A program made the position numbers and the translations under genes. The notes under the pieces are model-generated. The model saw only the letters and a program-made list of their open reading frames with translations, made no database searches and was not told the DNA's origin. Source: CAWHQZ01 sp963831645 (GTDB lineage Bacteria; Pseudomonadota; Alphaproteobacteria; Rhizobiales; Aestuariivirgaceae). Taken from it: a stretch of DNA of 64,000 bases. Shown piece by piece: positions 1 to 8,782 of this stretch (position 1 is its first letter; every line of letters starts with the position of its first letter). The stretch covers positions 1 to 64,000 of the forward strand of contig CAWHQZ010000006.1 in assembly GCA_963831645.1 (NCBI GenBank), in the 5' to 3' direction.

Positions 1-375
1 CGCCATCCGGCCAATCTCGCCGTCGGTGCGGCCCCGCGCGCCGGCGTTGCGAGGAGCCTCGAAGATCGCGGGCACGCCTGTGAGCAGCTGCGTCCGGATG
101 GTAGCGCCGATTGCCGATTTCAGCGCCGACCATGCGACACCCGGGTCCTTTCCAATCGTCACCACGGTCTCGGCCATGAGCACATGGGAAACGCCCGGAA
201 GGGCGAATAGCTGCTCGACGAGGGGCGAGCCGGATGCCCGATCCTTGGCGTCGAAAAAGAACGGCCCACCCGGATGCACCGTCCGGCTGACCGTGAACTT
301 GCACGTGTCGGGGTCGGCCTGCGATGTCTCGGCGCGGATCGTGATCGTCGGGTCGAACGGTAGGACTTCAGACAT
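1..375 (-). CDS. NifU-like (Nfu) N-terminal domain protein, partial
   Basis: This is the first 125 residues of a protein that runs off the left edge; the frame is open from the ATG at 375 to base 1. It starts MSEVLPFDPTITIR and shows the Nfu/NifU N-terminal scaffold pattern: 'DTCKFTVSRTV' near residue 23, then 'SPLVEQLFALPGVSHVLM' and 'VVTIGKDPGVAWSALK'. This domain accompanies Fe-S cluster carrier proteins; the Fe-S binding CXXC domain would lie outside the window if present. The tail seen here (residues 105-125, Arg/Gly/Ala-rich) is a linker. It neighbours mobile-element debris, so it may itself be accessory. The domain call is by pattern recognition and is fairly secure; its role in the cell is inferred. 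Confidence 0.7.
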   Translation of the reverse strand, partial: MSEVLPFDPTITIRAETSQADPDTCKFTVSRTVHPGGPFFFDAKDRASGSPLVEQLFALPGVSHVLMAETVVTIGKDPGVAWSALKSAIGATIRTQLLTGVPAIFEAPRNAGARGRTDGEIGRMA

Positions 376-539
376 CTTCCACGACCCTGGATGCGCCGCT
401 CTCCGCGAAGGCCCGCAGGGGCTCGAATGAATAGATTCCCGGTGCTGTTTCGCAAGGCAGGGCTGCCGGAGTGACCGCTATGTTACCTTGGCTGTTAATT
501 TGAGCGGCGGCACTACCGCATCCGGCTCTCCGACTGGCT

Positions 540-641
540 TCACCGCAAGGCCCACAGCGAGGCCGATCGGGGCCCCGCCTTCGCCTTGCGATACAGCTTT
601 CTCTGCAGGGTCCGGATCTTCTCAGGTGTTGCCAGGCTCAT
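540..641 (-). pseudogene. Group II intron reverse transcriptase/maturase, N-terminal remnant
   Basis: A 33-codon minus-strand frame begins MSLATPEKIRTLQRKLYRKA, which is the characteristic start of group II intron-encoded reverse transcriptase/maturases. After 'KAKAGP' it loses similarity and stops at 540, so only the first ~22 residues of a protein normally over 400 aa remain. The rest of 376-815 holds no convincing gene. Plus-strand bases 722-765 (around CGCACGTCCGGTTCGATGAG) resemble conserved group II intron RNA sequence, which would be a second piece of intron debris in the opposite orientation; that part is much less certain. Confidence 0.5.
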
Positions 642-815
642 CGCCAATCACCCTCTTTCCCTCTTCGAAAGCGCACCAGAAGCCAGGGTCCTTTGCTCCA
701 CCGACGTTACCCGGCCTCAACGCCGCACGTCCGGTTCGATGAGCGGGGATGGGAAACGGGGCGTTGCCGCATGGCTTAAGCTACCGCGTCCGTCCTCCGA
801 CTTCAGCCCGCGGGC

Positions 816-1082
816 ATGTACCTGCGCTCCGACTTGGACTGGCACCTCGATGCGGCGAATGAAGCCACCATCGATGCCTACTCGGCCTCGCGGGGACTGA
901 CGCGGCGTGACGTCGAGCCGCTCTCGCTGGACTTCTACCGGGGCTACCTCGGCTGGTTTCAGGAGCAGAAGCGCATCGTTTGTCGCGCCGCGTTGGTGGA
1001 TCGGCTGGATCACGACGGAAACGGGTTCGCTGCCAGCCTGGTTGATGGCAACAAATATCAGCGTAGGGACCCGCTAGGGTGA
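816..1082 (+). pseudogene. Fragment of an FAD-dependent oxidoreductase
   Basis: The frame reads MYLRSDLDWHLDAANEAT, then 'VEPLSLDFYRGYLGWFQEQK', then 'RLDHDGNGFAASLVDG'. This resembles the internal part of NAD(P)/FAD-binding oxidoreductases, in which a 'GM.LRS..DWHLD' segment follows the dinucleotide-binding fold. The upstream Rossmann motif (GxGxxG) is missing: the frame closes at a stop at 777-779. The downstream portion is lost after about residue 80, where the sequence runs into the convergent gene that ends at 1058. It is therefore a broken internal piece, consistent with gene decay in an island. The family assignment rests on memory of the motif only. Confidence 0.4.
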
Positions 1083-1662
1083 GCCTGAAGTCCGCAGACC
1101 AAAAACGGCCCGGCTGGCAGGACGGCGCCGTGCGCGGCAAGGAACCTGAACCAAGCCAGGATTGCGGCAGGCGCATCGCCCAGGAATTTGCGTATGTCGC
1201 CGCCGCGCTCGCGGACCAAAACTTCGACGCCTTCGTATTTGCCCACACACCCCATCCGTCGATTCCATATCCGGCGCCGACTACGAGAACGTCCGACTCC
1301 GAGGTGATCGGCAAGGTCGGATCGCGAAGATTTTGGTGTTTGTACGCGTTGGCGACACCGCGCACGCGGTCGTGAGCCCCGTCGCGCAGATTCGTGGTGC
1401 CGGGCCAGAAGCACAAGGCAGACACCGCGTTTCTGATGTCCGTCTTCGAGAGACCAAGCGCGGTCTCGGCGCGATCGGTCAGTCCGTCGATTGCTATCGC
1501 GAGTTCGGCGGCGCGCCGTTTTGCCGTGCGTCCGGCAGCCTCCCAACCGGCAGGAGTGGAATTGGCGCCATAAGCCGCAGTCAACTCCTGTTCGGCGGCA
1601 GCATAATCTGCGGCGGCAGAAAGAACATTGTGAATGAGATGATCAACAACAGAGGTCAGCAA
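1058..1662 (-). CDS. Conserved hypothetical protein of a compact three-gene operon (frameshifted)
   Basis: The start is a TTG at 1662; no ATG is available upstream in frame. The first ~140 residues are helix-rich (VVDHLIHNVLSAAADYAAAE, then 'RVRGVANAYKHQNLRDP') with a 'DVLVVGAGYGIDGWGV' segment. The frame breaks near 1242, where a 2-base excess or 1-base loss in GTGTGTGG shifts reading. Restoring it continues as 'GKYEGVEVLVRERGGDIRKF' and 'AILAWFRFLAAHGAVLPAG' to a stop at 1058, giving about 200 aa. The all-helical N-terminus with an 'AYKHQNLRDP' patch is reminiscent of small conflict-system proteins, but I recognise no named family. It lies 34 bp downstream of the AbiJ-like gene on the same strand and is probably cotranscribed with it. 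Confidence 0.5.
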
Positions 1663-1696
1663 ATTCGGTGTCTATTTCTTCATGGTTGAATTGCGT

Positions 1697-2576
1697 TTAG
1701 GTAGCACGGTCGGTGGCTCTCAGCAGAAGAAGGAGAAAGCTGAAAAAGATAGTCTACCTGCTGCGAGTTTTGCAGCGGCTCCTTGTCGATCTCGGAGTGG
1801 CGGATGCGCAGGGTGTTGCCGATCGCCGTTAGCGCCTTTGCCTCATCATCTAGAAATGCACGGAACTTCAACGCCTGATCGCCTACCGCTAAATCCAGCA
1901 GGCGCGACGCCGACTCTCGTTTGTTCGAGCCCTGCTCCAGGGTCTTGATACGTTCGAAGGCGTCCCAGAGTTTCTCAAGCGCATCCTGCCGATCAGGAAA
2001 TTGCGGCGAGAGAAAGCGCCGCCGCGCGTCTTCGAGCATCTTGTCCGTTTCGGCATCTCCTGTGTGGAACACCGCCTGACGCAGGCCATCGCGCAGGAGC
2101 GGTGGGCCGAGCCGCTGTGCAACCCCTTCGGGCGTTAGTTCGAGCGCGATTCCATTGCGCGCGAAGAGGCGGTTGACGGCGGAGACAAACTCGACAAGCC
2201 CCGCCTCCCTCTCAAAACGCAGATGATAGTGTCCAAAGTAGGAGTGAAAGTCTCGTTGCACCGGTTGGGCAATCGAATTCGCGCAGAACTCCAGCAGATC
2301 AAGAATGGCGAGAGTGTCCGGCGGTTCATCGGCACGGAGTTGCTCCGGCAAATCGGGAATCTCGGCCCTTGCCGTGCGCCAGAACGCGGCGGCGTCCGTG
2401 CCGTAGGGGCCACGACCGTCGGAACACATCTCGGGAAAGCGAAAGCCAAATGAGCCGTTGTCGATGCCACTCTGGACAAGATCGTAGAGCGCGCCCCAGA
2501 CCCGCACGGAGATCACCTCATCGGTGCGCGCCCGCGGCCCTCTCTCCCGATCGCTGAAATATGCCGCCTGCACCAT
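1697..2576 (-). CDS. AbiJ-like conserved hypothetical protein (possible abortive-infection type)
   Basis: The protein opens MVQAAYFSDRERGPRARTDE and continues 'VWGALYDLVQSGIDNGSFGF'. The C-terminal third carries 'DALEKLWDAFERIKTLEQ', 'DEAKALTAIGNTLRIRHSE' and 'VDYLF'. This layout matches a family of hypothetical proteins that I associate with AbiJ/HEPN-like abortive-infection proteins; the polar RxxxxH-like patch 'RIRHSE' fits that but is not proof. The frame breaks near 1745: five T's (minus strand) where four would give '..LFSFLLLLRATDRAT' and a stop at 1697, the expected hydrophobic C-terminus. The RAMA-like gene lies only 6 bp upstream and the unknown 1058-1662 gene follows, so the three look like one operon. 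Confidence 0.5.
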
Positions 2577-2582
2577 CCGCCT

Positions 2583-3018
2583 CTATTCTCCAGCGCGCTC
2601 GCGCAACGTTTGCAGCGCTACCCAGTCCGCATCGCCAGGCCGTTTCACCCGCCAGTACTTCCAGCCATCAAGGCTGGGACTCGTACCGTCCTTTGTACGG
2701 GCAACGCCGCCCGCTGCTGCCGACGGACTTTTGAATGTCTTCCCGTCGATGATCCAAGACGAATCTTTGATTACGCCCCGGTGCTCCCGCCCGCGATACT
2801 CCATCCTGACTTCCGTGCCGGCGGCAAGCTTGATTCCCTTCCCGCTCCATGCGCCGTGATCAGCATGGCCGTTGGCGACCTTGGTCGTATTACTCGCATC
2901 GCCGAGATTAAGCAGCCGCCGCAATACGGTGTTCGGCGCTTCTGCAAAGCTGCGGCGCTCTCGACTCGATCAGCTTGTGAATGTCGATGTCGATTTCGAT
3001 GGTCCTCGTTTCGGTCAT
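2583..3018 (-). CDS. RAMA/DUF2924-like small DNA-associated protein (frameshifted)
   Basis: The ATG at 3018 begins MTETRTIEIDIDIHKLIE, a short ribbon-helix-helix-like N-terminus. One extra base near 2960 breaks the frame; removing it joins to 'RRSFAEAPNTVLRRLLNLGD'. The C-terminal domain contains 'GTEVRMEYRGREHRGVI', 'WIIDGKTFKSPSAAAGGVA' and 'LDGWKYWRVKRPGDADWVAL', the pattern of RAMA/DUF2924 domains, which are linked to modified-DNA recognition and restriction systems. The repaired length is about 144 aa. It is the first gene of a compact minus-strand operon with the AbiJ-like gene. AT-rich DNA just upstream (3060-3095) is a plausible promoter region for the operon. Confidence 0.55.
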
Positions 3019-3205
3019 GTCGAGCGTCCTTTCTGGATCGAAGCTACCAAAGGCATCTGAGCAATTCAAGCAAAAATATATTTTTAAGCAGAACCGCACA
3101 GGTCTTGATGAGTCACCGGCGTCGTCACAAACACTGCGATCTTCAGCAGAAGATCATCATTTTGCTCTGAGGTATTGAGGTATTGATGTAAGGCATTGAA
3201 ATCAC

Positions 3206-3251
3206 TGGTGCCCAAGGGCGGAATTGAACCACCGACACGCGGATTTTCAGT
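3206..3251 (-). other. 3' fragment of a tRNA-Phe gene; candidate attachment-site scar
   Basis: Read on the minus strand, this 46-nt stretch is ACTGAAAATCCGCGTG, followed by a T-arm GGTGG-TTCAATT-CCGCC, acceptor strand CTTGGGC, A and CCA. It is the 3' part of a Phe tRNA from the anticodon loop (GAA) to CCA. The 5' half is absent: the sequence upstream (GGGTTAAA) cannot form the anticodon stem. Such 3' duplications are left when an integrative element inserts into the 3' end of a tRNA gene. No intact tRNA-Phe is present in the window, so the partner site lies elsewhere or has been lost. The flanks 3019-3205 and 3252-3346 contain no gene I can support. Confidence 0.75.
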
Positions 3252-3346
3252 TTAACCCACCCCCCAAACTGTATCAGAAACACGGACGACTGCTGTTGTA
3301 ATATCGTCACCGTAGTTCGAATCGGACTTCTCATGAGCTGCATCAA

Positions 3347-4051
3347 ATGAAGCAAACACGGTCGAGTTATCCCTTTCCTCGCATTCGGGAGATACATCGA
3401 AGCCTGTACGAAGGCAGCGGACTCGATGAAAAGACTATTGCTTTGTCGACCCGCACTACTGACCTGCCGTCAAAAAATGCGCTGTCTGCAGAGCTCACGG
3501 AAAGACTTATCCGGCGCCGCGCAAAGCAGAGATCGGGCGAAACCCAGCTTGCAGCGCGGCGTAAGGCGCTCTCCGACAGGACCATCGCGACCTTCGCTGT
3601 GAACATGCTGTTCTGCTGCATGGGACGCTTCGCACTGCCACCTGAACTAGTCCGGCTATTTGCGGTTCTGCACAACTTGGAATTGCCCGCCAACGACCAG
3701 GAGCACGCGCAGTGGAAGCCAACCGCGGCTGTCACTTTCTTCGGATTCCATCCTGATGCGTCGATACGAGAAGTGGCTCGTCTGATCGACGTAGCTCCGA
3801 ACACGCTTCGGGCCTGGATGAGGAAGCCGGAGTTCATGGAGAATATCGAGCGAGTTCGCTACTTCGCCGGACCCGGAGGCGGATTCACGCCCGTTTGGCT
3901 TCGAAATGAGATTTCTAAACCGCCCGCCGCGCAAACGCTGATTCGCATCCCTCTGCCACGGCGTTCGGGTTCGCCGAACCCCCCTTTTGTGCACAACAAA
4001 TTTCGTCTCCTGAACAGTTCGGTTTCAGGCACAACCACCCATACGAAATAG
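3347..4051 (+). CDS. Hypothetical protein with a helix-turn-helix-like segment
   Basis: A 234-aa basic protein starting MKQTRSSYPFPRIREIH. The N-terminal half is polar and Arg/Lys-rich ('LTERLIRRRAKQRSGETQ'). The middle has 'FAVNMLFCCMGRFALPPELV'. Residues ~145-165 ('SIREVARLIDVAPNTLRAWM') look like a helix-turn-helix: an Ala-containing first helix, a Val-Ala-Pro turn and a recognition helix with Arg-Trp. The C-terminus (about residues 190-234) is low complexity. It lies just inside the tRNA-Phe scar and upstream of the small HTH gene, so it may be a regulator or DNA-binding protein of the element. I do not recognise the family. Confidence 0.4.
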   Translation: MKQTRSSYPFPRIREIHRSLYEGSGLDEKTIALSTRTTDLPSKNALSAELTERLIRRRAKQRSGETQLAARRKALSDRTIATFAVNMLFCCMGRFALPPELVRLFAVLHNLELPANDQEHAQWKPTAAVTFFGFHPDASIREVARLIDVAPNTLRAWMRKPEFMENIERVRYFAGPGGGFTPVWLRNEISKPPAAQTLIRIPLPRRSGSPNPPFVHNKFRLLNSSVSGTTTHTK

Positions 4052-4257
4052 CTATGAGCGATGCTTCGTATGCGGTGCCAACAGAGGAAACGGCGGTCCA
4101 CGGTATCGGCTGCAGTCAAATCTGCGGCCCCTGGGCTGATACAGTTCGCCCGGCTGCTGGCTCGTCAAGCTGCGCAGGAGTGGCTGGTAGCCGCGTCGTG
4201 CAACAACAGCACCGAGGCAGAAAGACCTAGCCCACAAGGCGACCAGCCAGCCCATCG

Positions 4258-4464
4258 ATGACGGACACTGAGATGCCGAGCGACACCCCTGACGATGCCA
4301 GCCGCTTCCTGTCCGTCGAGGAGGTCGCATCTGAACTCGGTGTTTCCACCAAGCATGTCCGGCGCCTGATCGCCCGCGGCGAGATTGTCAGTCACCGCTT
4401 CGGTCGTGCCGTGCGCATCGCTCGGGATGACTTCGACCGTTTCGTCGGCTGCTGTCGGGTCTAA
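4258..4464 (+). CDS. Excisionase-family (MerR-like) DNA-binding protein
   Basis: A 68-aa protein with one domain: 'RFLSVEEVASELGVSTKHVR', then 'RLIARGEIVSHRFGRAVRI', then 'ARDDFDRFV'. This is the 'DNA-binding domain, excisionase family' fold, a winged HTH with the conserved SVEEVA start, the G-x-S-x-x-x-V-R-R-L turn and a wing ending in R-x-x-x-x-D. Proteins like this act as recombination directionality factors or small regulators in integrative elements. Its position between the tRNA-Phe scar and the polyvalent genes fits an element-borne Xis or regulator. The ATG at 4258 is used; a second ATG at 4273 would also give a complete domain. Confidence 0.7.
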   Translation: MTDTEMPSDTPDDASRFLSVEEVASELGVSTKHVRRLIARGEIVSHRFGRAVRIARDDFDRFVGCCRV

Positions 4465-4527
4465 GAACGATGTTCTCGATTAATACTTACAAAATGGCTG
4501 GCAATACATGTTTGTTATTACTTGGCC

Positions 4528-7500
4528 ATGCAACAGTGGCCATCTAGCGGTACTCCAGCACCACAGCCCGCCGCGCCTCCAGTTTCGCCCGTAGCGAGTC
4601 CCGTTGCGCAGGCACCAACTGCCCCTCCCGCAAAAACTCCCGCACCGGCGACTCAGCCTGCCCCGGCAAAGCCGAAGCTGGACCTGTCGGGACGCGGCGA
4701 TCCGGTGCTCTCCCTCGAGCAGCAGATTTCCGTTCTGCAGCAGCAGGGCATGAGCGATGACGACATTCTGAAGATGGGCGAGCCCGCGCGCGTCGATGCG
4801 GCCAAGAAGGCAGTCGCATCCGGCATCAAGCCGGACCCCGCGCTAAAGCCGAAGCCGCTTCCTGAAAAGCCGGAAGCGGGGACGTTAAGTCCGACGACCA
4901 CGAGAGATAACGTCCCCCCGACTGGCGACGGCACGAAAGCCAAGCCCGTCACGGTCACGAGCGAAGAGGATCTGGCGAAAGTCCGGCCGCATGTCGCCGC
5001 GGAGCCGACCGACGCACAGAAGGACGCCAACAACTACAAGCAGGCGCACGTCAAACTGCACGGGCTCGATATCGCCATCGAAACACCGAAGGGCGGCATG
5101 CGGAAGTCCAGGGCCGACGCCAAAGAACCGTGGGAAGTCGAAATGCCGGCCGACTATGGACGCATCAAAGGCTCGCTCGGCGCCGATGGCGAGGAACTGG
5201 ATATCACGATCGGTCCCAACCCCTCGTCCGACAAGGTGTTCGTCATCTATCAGCGCAACCTCGAGAAGGACCAATTCGACGAACATAAACTCTTTGCAGG
5301 CGTCGACAGTCAGGAAGAGGCGCAGGATCTCTACGAAGCCTCGTTCTCGGACGGCAAGGGCCGGGAGCGCATGGGCCGACTCCATGATGCTTCTCAACCC
5401 GGAGCAGTTGCGGGCGTTTTCTGCCAGCCGGGGCCAGAAGAAGCTGTTCGAGTTCGGCGGCAAGCTGGTCCCGGTCATCAAGGGCAGGCCCGCTTCCCCA
5501 TATATAAAGAGCGGACCGAAGGGCGAACCCAATCGTAATATACCCCCAGGTAAAGCGATTCCGCCCGAAAAACCCAGCAAAACCGGGGGGGACGATGTTG
5601 GGCCCGTCCGCGATTATGGGGCCGAGGGTGCAGCCGCCTTTGCCGAGGGCAAGCCGGCGCGCGTGCCGGCCGACGTCCTGGCAAGCGGCAAGGGCGACCT
5701 CAAGACCTCGATCCGGGCCGGCGACCGGTGGCTGAAGGGCTGGCACGAGGCGAACGCCGCCGCCCCTGTTCCTGATTCTCCCCCCGTTGACGCCGAAGCC
5801 AAAAAACCTGACGGTCCGCGGACCAGTGCGGACCAGCCCGTTGACATAAAAGTCAACCCCGAAACCCCCCCTGAAAAACCCGAGGGTATTGGGGTTGACA
5901 GAAAACTGAGGGACTTCGGCAAAGAGCCGATCGACGGGTTCGACCGCGAGGACGAAGGCCCGAGCGGGCCACGCAAGGAAGCCTACCTGAATGACGCGCG
6001 CGGCTACCTTGGGGCAGTCGGCAAGATCCTCCGCGCGAAAGGCTTCCGTCCCTACACGCGCAAGACCAAGGGCGGCTCGACACTGGACAGCCCCGCGATC
6101 GTCATTAACCCGGCCGGACCCGCCGTCGCCGGCGACGTCACGTTATGGCTGACCAATGGCGACGTCGGGGTGATGGCCCAGGTCGGCGAGATGATGGGAA
6201 GCCGGCAGATCCTCTACCGCACGGAAGACCCAGCAGCGCGATCGAGTTCCAGAAGCGGCTCGAACAATTGGGTGAGAGACGATCTCACCGCAGGCGACTT
6301 GGCCGAAAAACTGGTGGCATTAACTCGACCCAAAAAAGAGCCAGTTAATGCTCCTGACACCAAGCCGGAGCCGGGGCAGACTGAGGCGGCCGACGCCGTC
6401 GATTACACCAAGGACGTCGAGGAAGAGTTTCTGCCGGACCGCAATCGCCCACAAGCGGTCAATTGGGCCACGGTCAGCGCCCGCAAGATCGGCGACAAGT
6501 GGTCGGCGTTTGGCGGATATGACCTGCCGGACCGGGGCACCGCTGGCCTGCCAAGCAGTGAAGCACGGCATGCCATCTACGATACCAAGGAGGATGCCTA
6601 TGCAGCTGGCGCCCGCAAGATCATCGCGAGCGTGACCAGCGCCAAGGGCGCCTCAAAGGCCAGCGACAAGCGCGGCGAAGCCATCATCAGATGGGCGACC
6701 ACGTATCTCCCGGAAAGTCTTCCGAAGGCCGAGGAGGAGCGGGAGCTATTGCCGGACGGCCGTTGGAAGGCGCGGTTGGGCGACGAAGTGTGGAAGTACA
6801 CCGCAGGCTTCGGAGGCTCCCGGGCCGTCATCAATGGCCGCGTCATCACCAACATGCAGCACGAACTGCGCGTGAAGATGAAGACCGGCACCCAGCTCAT
6901 CGGCGGCACCCAGGACATTTCACGGCGGAAGTCCGTTCCGCTCGACGCCTCGTGGACAGTCGCCGGCGATCCGCGCCCCGAACAGATGGAGCAGGAGCGC
7001 GCCGACGCCGAAAAGAAGCGCAAGGACGAGTTCGCCCGCGAGAACCGCGAGGCCGATGAGGCGGCCGCCGCCAGGGTCAAGGCCGCGATCGACAAGGGCG
7101 ATGCCGCGCTGACGAACGACAACGCCGAAGTCGGCATGCTGGTACACAACCACTGGCTGCAGGAAGATCATATCGTCGGGGAGGTTGCCGAGATTGGCGG
7201 CAAGCCGACGCTCTTCACTTACAGGGCCGACGCCGAGCCCGAGGACCAGACGCCGCGGTCGGCTCCATGGAAGTGGTTCACCGTTCCAGAACAACCCCCG
7301 GCGCGACCGTCCGCACCGTCCGCACCGTCCGCAGCCGCCGATCCCAACGCCGACCTGAACGAGATGTTCGATGAGCAGTTCGCGGCCGAGAAAGCCGAGG
7401 TCGAGAAGGCCGAGGCGCCGCAGGAAATCAAGTTCTCGATGAATTTCGGCGGCCAGAAGGTCGGCGAGTTCTCGATCAAGCCCGAACCCACCACTGGTGC

Positions 7501-8782
7501 GGCAGCCGCGTCGGCAGCGACGGAAACGGGAGAGGGAATTGAAAAGACCCTGCGGGCGCTGGACGCCATGTTCCGCGACCCGAACAAGCTCGGCACCCTG
7601 GGCGCCTTCGACGAGGAAGCCTACCAGAGGGCGCTGCCGCTGTTCCGCGAGGCGGCGCAGCATTTTGCCAAGGCCGGGGCCGATATTGCCGACGTCATTC
7701 GCGCCGTCATCAAGGGTCTGCGGGAGATGGCCGGCTCGTCGTTCGACACCATTCAGCGCATGAAGCCTTACATCGTGCGTTATGCGGATGACGTTCGCAG
7801 CGGCAAGGAGCCATTCCCGCACGCCGAAACAACGAAAGGTCCGGCCGCGCCGGCGGCAGATGGCAGCCGCCTGGTCCTGCTCGCCCGCACCATCGCCGAC
7901 AATCTCGACACGATGGGCCAGAACATCACCATCGACCGGCTGCAGGAAATCGCCAAACCGATCATGGGCGGCACCATGGCGGAAGGGAAATACGACCGCA
8001 AAGACCTGTACGACGCGGTCGAGCTCGCCATCAATCTGTTCATCCAGAAGAACAAGGATGTTCAGCTTTCGCGCCCGAACGACCCGATAACAGAAAAAGC
8101 AAGGTCCAAGGCCCGCTGGCTGCGCAACCTCATGGGGCGCTTCCCGACCCAGACCGTGCGAACGCAGGAGCAGATAGAGTTCCAGCAGTTCTCGACCCCG
8201 CCCGACTATGCGTTCGCGGCAACGTGGGTCGCCAACATCGGGCAGGGCGATACCGCCCTCGAGCCGACCGCAGGCACCGGCAACATCGCCGTCCACATGG
8301 CGAACCAGACCAACTTCGTCCACACCAACGAATTGTCCGAGCGCCGCGCCGACATGCTCGAGGCCCTGGGCGTTGTCGTTCACACCGAGGACGCGGAGCA
8401 GCTCCACAACATCCTGTCTCCCGACATCAAGCCGACCGTGGTCGTGATGAACCCGCCGTTCTCGCAGACCGCGGGCCGCATGGGCGACAAGAAGGATTTG
8501 ATGGTCGCCGCGCGGCACATCGAGCAGGCGTTGAAGCGGCTGGAACCGGGCGGGCGCCTCGTGGCGATCGTCGGCGGCGGCACCGACAACCAGGTGCGCA
8601 GGAGCGAGGGCATGTCGCTCACCGCGCCTACCTATCAGGACTGGTGGCGCAAGATGCGCGCCGAGCACACGGTTCGCGCGAACGTGCTGGTAACCGGCGA
8701 TATCTACACGAAGAACGGCACGAATTTCCGCACTCGCCTCGTTGTCATCGACAAGACCGGCCCGACCGAAGGGAGATTTTGA
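4528..8782 (+). CDS. Large polyvalent protein: pyrophosphatase-like domain plus N6-adenine methylase
   Basis: A ~1,415-aa protein. Residues 1-55 are Pro/Ala-rich. Around residues 165-285 there is a domain with 'NNYKQAHVKLHGLDIAIETP', 'WEVEMPADYGRIKGSLGADG' and 'DITIGPNPSSDKVFVIYQ', the inorganic-pyrophosphatase-like domain described in 'polyvalent' proteins of phages and conjugative elements. The frame breaks near 5383; one surplus C explains it and restores '..RERMGDSMMLLNPEQLRAF'. A long charged middle follows. The C-terminus is a Rossmann methylase with motif I 'EPTAGTGNIA' and motif IV 'NPPF', as in N6-adenine methylases. I chose ATG 4528 over TTG 4522. Such proteins are thought to enter the recipient with the DNA and protect it from host restriction. 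Its TGA overlaps the start of the helicase gene. Confidence 0.7.

Noticed and set aside
3206..3251. A complete tRNA gene
   Set aside because: The acceptor 5' strand, D-arm and 5' anticodon stem are missing; upstream sequence cannot supply them.
4885..5580. A minus-strand 231-aa frame over the pyrophosphatase-like domain
   Set aside because: The plus-strand protein shows a recognisable domain; the minus frame has no motif and no start signal.
6920..8668. A 582-aa open frame on the minus strand
   Set aside because: It is the antisense of the methylase region; composition is His/Arg/Gly-rich without any recognisable motif, as expected for a shadow of GC-rich coding DNA.
8779..8782. A programmed ribosomal frameshift between methylase and helicase
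   Set aside because: No slippery heptamer is visible and a TTG start with AAGGGAG explains the arrangement more simply by translational coupling.
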